Below the pieces are notes generated by a model that saw only the letters and a program-made list of their open reading frames with translations, had not been told where the DNA came from and made no database searches. Position numbers and translations under genes: made by a program. Below are positions 60,685 through 64,000 of a stretch of DNA of 64,000 bases, in pieces. This stretch comes from Candidatus Pseudoruminococcus merdavium (GTDB lineage: Bacteria > Bacillota > Clostridia > Oscillospirales > Ruminococcaceae). Positions within the stretch are counted from its first letter, which is position 1; every line of letters begins with the position of its first letter. The stretch spans positions 124,001 through 188,000 of the forward strand of contig CAJFSS010000005.1 in NCBI GenBank assembly GCA_904419745.1, in the 5' to 3' direction.

Positions 60685-62058
60685 ATGAGCACGGCACAGC
60701 AAAGACAGGAACAGGTTTTAAAAAATCTGATGGCTGAGGATTGTTATCATCATTTGTCGCATCCTTATTCCTTGGAAGAGAGGATGCGCCATTACCATAC
60801 ACCGGGGTGCAGTATCGCCGTCATCCAAAATGGAAAAATTGACTGGGCGGCTGCCTTTGGAGTCAAACAGGTTTCTACGGGGAAACCGGTTACTCCGCAG
60901 ACTCTGTTCCAGGCGGGTTCTGTGAGTAAACCGACTTTTGCCTTAGCGGTCATGCGTTTGTATGAGCAGGGGATTGTTGATATTGATGTGGATGTCAACA
61001 CTTATTTGAAGTCCTGGAAAGTTCCTCCGTTTGGGGAAACTAGGTCCAAAATCACCCTGCGGCAAATTCTAGGACATGTTGCGGGTCTGACAGTCAATGG
61101 ATTTCCAGGATATTTGCAAACCCAACGAATTCCAACAGTCCCACAGATTTTGGATGGGGAGGAGCCGGCTAATTCTCCTCCAGTCCGGGTGGATATTTTA
61201 CCTGGAACTCAGTTCCGTTATTCCGGTGGTGGGACAACTGTGGCGCAGCTTGCAGTGACGGATCTGCTTGGCAGGCAATTTCCCGAGATGATGAAAGAAC
61301 TTGTCCTGGCACCGGTGGGAATGGAAAAAAGCGGTTATTTTCAGCCTCTGCCAGAGGAACTCCGGGCACAGGCCGCCGTCGGGCACCCCTTTCATGCGAC
61401 GGAGATTGTCGGCGGATGGCATGTTCATCCGGAACTTGCTGCTGCGGGACTGTGGACAACACCAACTGAACTTGCCAGGCTTGGTATCCATCTACAGGGA
61501 TGCCTTGCCGAACAAAAGGGGATTTTGAGCAAACAGTCAATGGAGATTATGACGACTCCCTATCTGGAATCCAATATGGGCATTGGGTATTTCACAGAAG
61601 GAGTTGGAGAAAATGCCCGTTTCGGACATACTGGGTGGAACGAGGGGTATGTGACAAAATTCCTGATGTACAAGTATAAAGGGCTTGGCGCAGTAATCAT
61701 GCTTAATTCCAACGAGGGAAAAGACTTGATGTATGAAATTGAGCGGGCTATTGCAAAGGTCTATGGCTGGCCGGGATATTTCTGCAAAATGGAAACAAAT
61801 CCAGTTGCAGTTCCCCGCTGCCTGGCAGGAAAATATTGTACCGAATATGGTACGGAGTTATCTGTTTGTCACAAAGAATCCAGGCTTTTCCTGTCCATTA
61901 ATGGTCTGGAAAAGATTCCTCTGCTTGCGCATGATGAGACGGTCTACCAGGTACAGGGATTAAACTCTGTATTGACCTTCCATCCGAAGGGAGATGTCTG
62001 TGAGCGCTTGACATTGGAACAGTCTGGCAGGCGGATAGAGGCTTACCGAAAAGTGTAA
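60685..62058 (+). CDS. Serine hydrolase, beta-lactamase/class C PBP-like family
   Basis: A 457-residue protein with the SxxK motif S79-V-S-K82, the Tyr motif Y179-S-G, and HTGWNEG in place of the KTG triad. A C-terminal beta-rich domain of about 90 residues follows the catalytic part. No signal peptide is seen, so it is probably cytoplasmic, as in many esterase or peptidase members of this family rather than true beta-lactamases. ATG 60685 follows AGAAGGGA. Confidence 0.9.
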   Translation: MSTAQQRQEQVLKNLMAEDCYHHLSHPYSLEERMRHYHTPGCSIAVIQNGKIDWAAAFGVKQVSTGKPVTPQTLFQAGSVSKPTFALAVMRLYEQGIVDIDVDVNTYLKSWKVPPFGETRSKITLRQILGHVAGLTVNGFPGYLQTQRIPTVPQILDGEEPANSPPVRVDILPGTQFRYSGGGTTVAQLAVTDLLGRQFPEMMKELVLAPVGMEKSGYFQPLPEELRAQAAVGHPFHATEIVGGWHVHPELAAAGLWTTPTELARLGIHLQGCLAEQKGILSKQSMEIMTTPYLESNMGIGYFTEGVGENARFGHTGWNEGYVTKFLMYKYKGLGAVIMLNSNEGKDLMYEIERAIAKVYGWPGYFCKMETNPVAVPRCLAGKYCTEYGTELSVCHKESRLFLSINGLEKIPLLAHDETVYQVQGLNSVLTFHPKGDVCERLTLEQSGRRIEAYRKV

Positions 62059-62183
62059 AACAGTAATCGGGATTTTGGTTGGAGCTATTGTACTTTGGAG
62101 AAAAAGAATAAATTTTAACACATAATTCCTATTTTCTTTTCTCTTGCAGTTCGAAAAAAATTCTTACGAGCAAGAAATATTTA

Positions 62184-62192
62184 TGGTATAAT
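62184..62192 (+). promoter_or_regulatory. Extended -10 promoter of the DUF2798 gene
   Basis: TGG-TATAAT about 40 bp upstream of the start, with no clear -35 element. Confidence 0.5.
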
Positions 62193-62234
62193 TACCTCTG
62201 CTTTTGAAAAACAACAATATTTTGGAGGGAAATT

Positions 62235-62714
62235 ATGCCAAAAAATAAAAGGGAGAGCCTGATTTTTACAGTACTGATGTGTTTTGCAATGGTGTTCTGG
62301 ATGAGTCTGTATAATGTGGCTTTACAAATTGGAGAGATATCACTGGACGTAGTTGCAAAGGCATGGATGGGCTTTCCGTTTGCTTATGTAGCGGCGATAC
62401 TCTGCGACTGGTTTTTGGTTTCACGACTTGCAAAAGCGCTTGCCTTTCGCTATTTTGTCAAACCGGACAGCCATAATTTGAAAAAGGCGGTTGCTGTATC
62501 CATTTGTATGGTAATCCCTATGGTGATAATCATGTCCCTGTATGGGGCAGTAGAAGGATGTACTCATACAGGAGCCTGGAAAAGTCTGCTGATAATCTGG
62601 CTTTTGAACATCCCGAAGAATTTTGCTATGGCTCTGCCATTTCAATTGCTCATTGCCGGCCCATGTGTCCGCTTTATATTTCGCAAGTGCTTTCCGGAAG
62701 GATGTGTCCTGTAG
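62235..62714 (+). CDS. DUF2798 membrane protein
   Basis: A 159-residue protein with four membrane helices arranged as two similar halves, each with an F/SxxMVxxMSLYN/G-like motif (FAMVFWMSLYNVAL, MVIPMVIIMSLYGAV). This internal repeat is characteristic of DUF2798. The ribosome site is TTTGGAGGG. Function unknown. Monocistronic. Confidence 0.88.
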   Translation: MPKNKRESLIFTVLMCFAMVFWMSLYNVALQIGEISLDVVAKAWMGFPFAYVAAILCDWFLVSRLAKALAFRYFVKPDSHNLKKAVAVSICMVIPMVIIMSLYGAVEGCTHTGAWKSLLIIWLLNIPKNFAMALPFQLLIAGPCVRFIFRKCFPEGCVL

Positions 62715-62752
62715 CTGGATTATTTTGCTGTCGGATTCCTAGTAAAAAGGTA

Positions 62753-62780
62753 TTGACAAATCGTTTTGTCTTGTTATAAT
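62753..62780 (+). promoter_or_regulatory. Promoter of the Met T-box operon
   Basis: TTGACA (62753-62758), 16 bp, TATAAT (62775-62780); both hexamers are perfect. Confidence 0.85.
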
Positions 62781-62789
62781 AATAAACAC

Positions 62790-63105
62790 AAATTCCATAC
62801 ACCAAAACGGCATGGAAGAGAAGAGTAGAAATGATATGCCTCTACAGAGAGTCCGGGTGCTGAAAACGGATGGGGATGTCTCATTTTGAACATGGTCTCG
62901 GAGCTGCGCACCGACTTGTGCTTTTGCACAATAGGCTGCGACGGGTTCGCCCGTTAAAGCGATAGGGTATACTGGAACGGCTATGTTTCACGTACCTGAT
63001 AAGGCCTGTCTTGCGAAAGGCGGGTAAACTGGGGTGGTACCACGAAGTGTCTGATGCGCTCTCGTCCTCGGAATTAAAGATTCCGACGGACGGGGGCGCT
63101 TTTTG
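62790..63105 (+). promoter_or_regulatory. T-box leader, methionine-specific
   Basis: The leader begins shortly after the promoter. Stem I carries GAAC-ATG-G in the specifier loop, giving the Met codon ATG at 62892-62894. The conserved T-box GGGTGGTACCACG is at 63032-63044, and a terminator (about 63056-63104) ends in a T-run. Uncharged tRNA-Met is expected to pair with both sites and stabilise the antiterminator, so metNI is induced on methionine starvation. Confidence 0.92.
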
Positions 63106-63158
63106 TTTGCTGAATGCGCGCAAGGCATACAAAAAGCAGACAAGGGAGGAAGAATGAA

Positions 63159-63905
63159 ATGATAGAAGTGTCCAACTTGAGTAAAATCTATAAAACCAAA
63201 AAGGGGGATGTCAACGCACTGTTGGATGTCAATCTCCATGTGGAAAAAAGCGATATTTTTGGAATTATTGGTATGAGCGGAGCGGGAAAAAGCACTCTTA
63301 TCCGTTGTATTGGGCTTTTGGAAGAACCGACAACGGGGAAAATCACCATTGATGGGGTGGATATGACTACTTTGAAGGGAAAAGAAAAGTTGAGACTGCG
63401 CCGGCAGATCGGAACAATTTTTCAGGGGTATCATTTGTTGATGCAGCGTACAGTTGCGGGGAACCTTTCCTTTCCGATGGAATTGGCAGGGATTTCAAAA
63501 GAAAAGCGACAGGAAAAAATCAAATCCCTCTTAAAACTTGTTGGCTTGGAGGACAGGGCAGATGCCTATCCGGCCCAATTGTCAGGGGGCCAAAAACAAC
63601 GCGTTGCCATTGCAAGGGCGTTGACCTGTGATCCCAAAGTACTGCTCTGCGATGAGCCGACTTCCGCGCTTGACAGCCTGACTACCCGCTCAATCCTCAA
63701 ACTGCTCAGGGAAATTAACTGCGAACTTGGCGTGACAGTGGTGATCATCACGCATGAAATTGGCGTTGTCCGCGCCATCTGTAATAAGGTAGCGGTCATT
63801 GACAAGAACCGGATTCTTGAACAGGGGAATGCCCGAGAGGTCTTGGAGCAACCAAAGAGTGAGATTACCCGTTCTTTGATTGGGATTGGAGGGGATTTTT
63901 CGTGA
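63159..63905 (+). CDS. metN: Methionine ABC transporter ATPase MetN (short form)
   Basis: A 248-residue ATPase. Walker A is GMSGAGKST near residue 38, Q-loop IFQGYHLLMQRTVAGN, signature LSGGQKQRVAIARA, Walker B VLLCDEPTSALD, switch ITHEIGVV. The Q-loop and LMQRTV stretch are MetN-like, and the Met T-box supports methionine uptake. It lacks the C-terminal ACT-like (NIL) domain of about 90 residues by which E. coli MetN is inhibited by methionine. ATG 63159 follows AAGGGAGGAAG. It overlaps metI by 4 nt. Confidence 0.92.
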   Translation: MIEVSNLSKIYKTKKGDVNALLDVNLHVEKSDIFGIIGMSGAGKSTLIRCIGLLEEPTTGKITIDGVDMTTLKGKEKLRLRRQIGTIFQGYHLLMQRTVAGNLSFPMELAGISKEKRQEKIKSLLKLVGLEDRADAYPAQLSGGQKQRVAIARALTCDPKVLLCDEPTSALDSLTTRSILKLLREINCELGVTVVIITHEIGVVRAICNKVAVIDKNRILEQGNAREVLEQPKSEITRSLIGIGGDFS

Positions 63906-64000
63906 TCAATTGGTTTGTGAATGCATTGCATGAATACTCTGGCATGCTGTTAGAAGGATTAGGGCAAACGCTCTATATGTCCATTGTTTCCACGTTTTTC
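63902..64000 (+). CDS. metI: Methionine ABC transporter permease MetI (partial, runs off the window)
   Basis: GTG 63902 overlaps the metN stop (GTGA). The 33 visible codons read VINWFVNALHEYSGMLLEG and then LGQTLYMSIVSTFF, the N-terminus and first helix of MetI-type permeases. The rest lies outside the window. Confidence 0.88.
   Translation, partial: MINWFVNALHEYSGMLLEGLGQTLYMSIVSTFF

Noticed and set aside
1..64000. tRNA, rRNA and CRISPR arrays
   Set aside because: No tRNA-like T-arm and acceptor pairing, rRNA segment or regularly spaced repeats were seen on either strand; scanning was by eye, so a single tRNA could be missed.

Overview
The window looks like chromosome of a low-to-mid GC, endospore-forming Gram-positive anaerobe of the Clostridia, most likely Oscillospirales/Ruminococcaceae (inference). 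Reasons: the DUF881-sbp-ftsZ cluster, consensus sigma-A promoters and strong AGGAGG ribosome sites, a PyrR attenuator, a Met T-box leader, CotF-type spore coat proteins, a sodium-pump decarboxylase beta subunit, a Thermoanaerobacter-type secondary alcohol dehydrogenase and several clostridial DUF families. No rRNA, tRNA, CRISPR array or phage was seen.

Layout. 0-2.3 kb: end of a DUF881 gene, sbp, ftsZ and a CsoR-type regulator. 2.3-4.3 kb (minus strand): a MATE exporter followed by a thiT that appears to lack an internal transmembrane stretch. 4.8-7.5 kb: a DUF4830 protein, an rRNA pseudouridine synthase and an orphan MsmX-type sugar ABC ATPase. 7.5-16.5 kb: an accessory, partly decaying block. 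It holds a gene-poor remnant, a membrane protein with an early in-frame amber codon, a two-component system, two paralogous two-TM proteins around a third small membrane protein, a MarR regulator, two tandem copies of a structured attenuator-like RNA, the collapsed remains of two multidrug ABC half-transporters, small decaying ORFs and a dead IS200 element. 16.5-25 kb: secondary ADH (minus), then a CdaR/PucR-type regulator, ftsE-ftsX, two PcsB-like coiled-coil M23 hydrolases and a CtpA-type protease, which together form a plausible cell-wall hydrolysis module.

25-31.7 kb: zinc-ribbon membrane proteins, a DUF2752 protein, an unknown soluble protein, greA-lysS, and a tandem pair of membrane-anchored proteins. 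31.7-39.1 kb: PyrR-controlled pyrR-pyrC-pyrF-carA-carB; pyrB, pyrK, pyrD and pyrE are not here. 39.2-47.4 kb: VanZ, a tandem GNAT, a Cof phosphatase, DUF3783, recD2, comF, an MreB-like protein and two coat proteins. 47.4-53.9 kb: MscS channel (minus), oadG-oadB without an alpha subunit, pcrA, and a 20-cysteine protein. 54.0-60.5 kb: an operon tmk-DUF2156-GNAT-DJ-1-MTHFS-mltG-U32 peptidase. 60.7-64 kb: a serine hydrolase, DUF2798 and the Met T-box-controlled metN-metI, which runs off the end.

The strongest lead for something undescribed is the tandem RNA element at 13315-13600, between marR and the ABC transporter remnant. Each copy has a CATCGGAGG box, a hairpin with a CGNA loop, and a TGCG-loop hairpin that excludes an intrinsic terminator. 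Start codons were chosen by ribosome-site spacing and family N-termini. All product names rest on motif recognition by eye, not on database searches.
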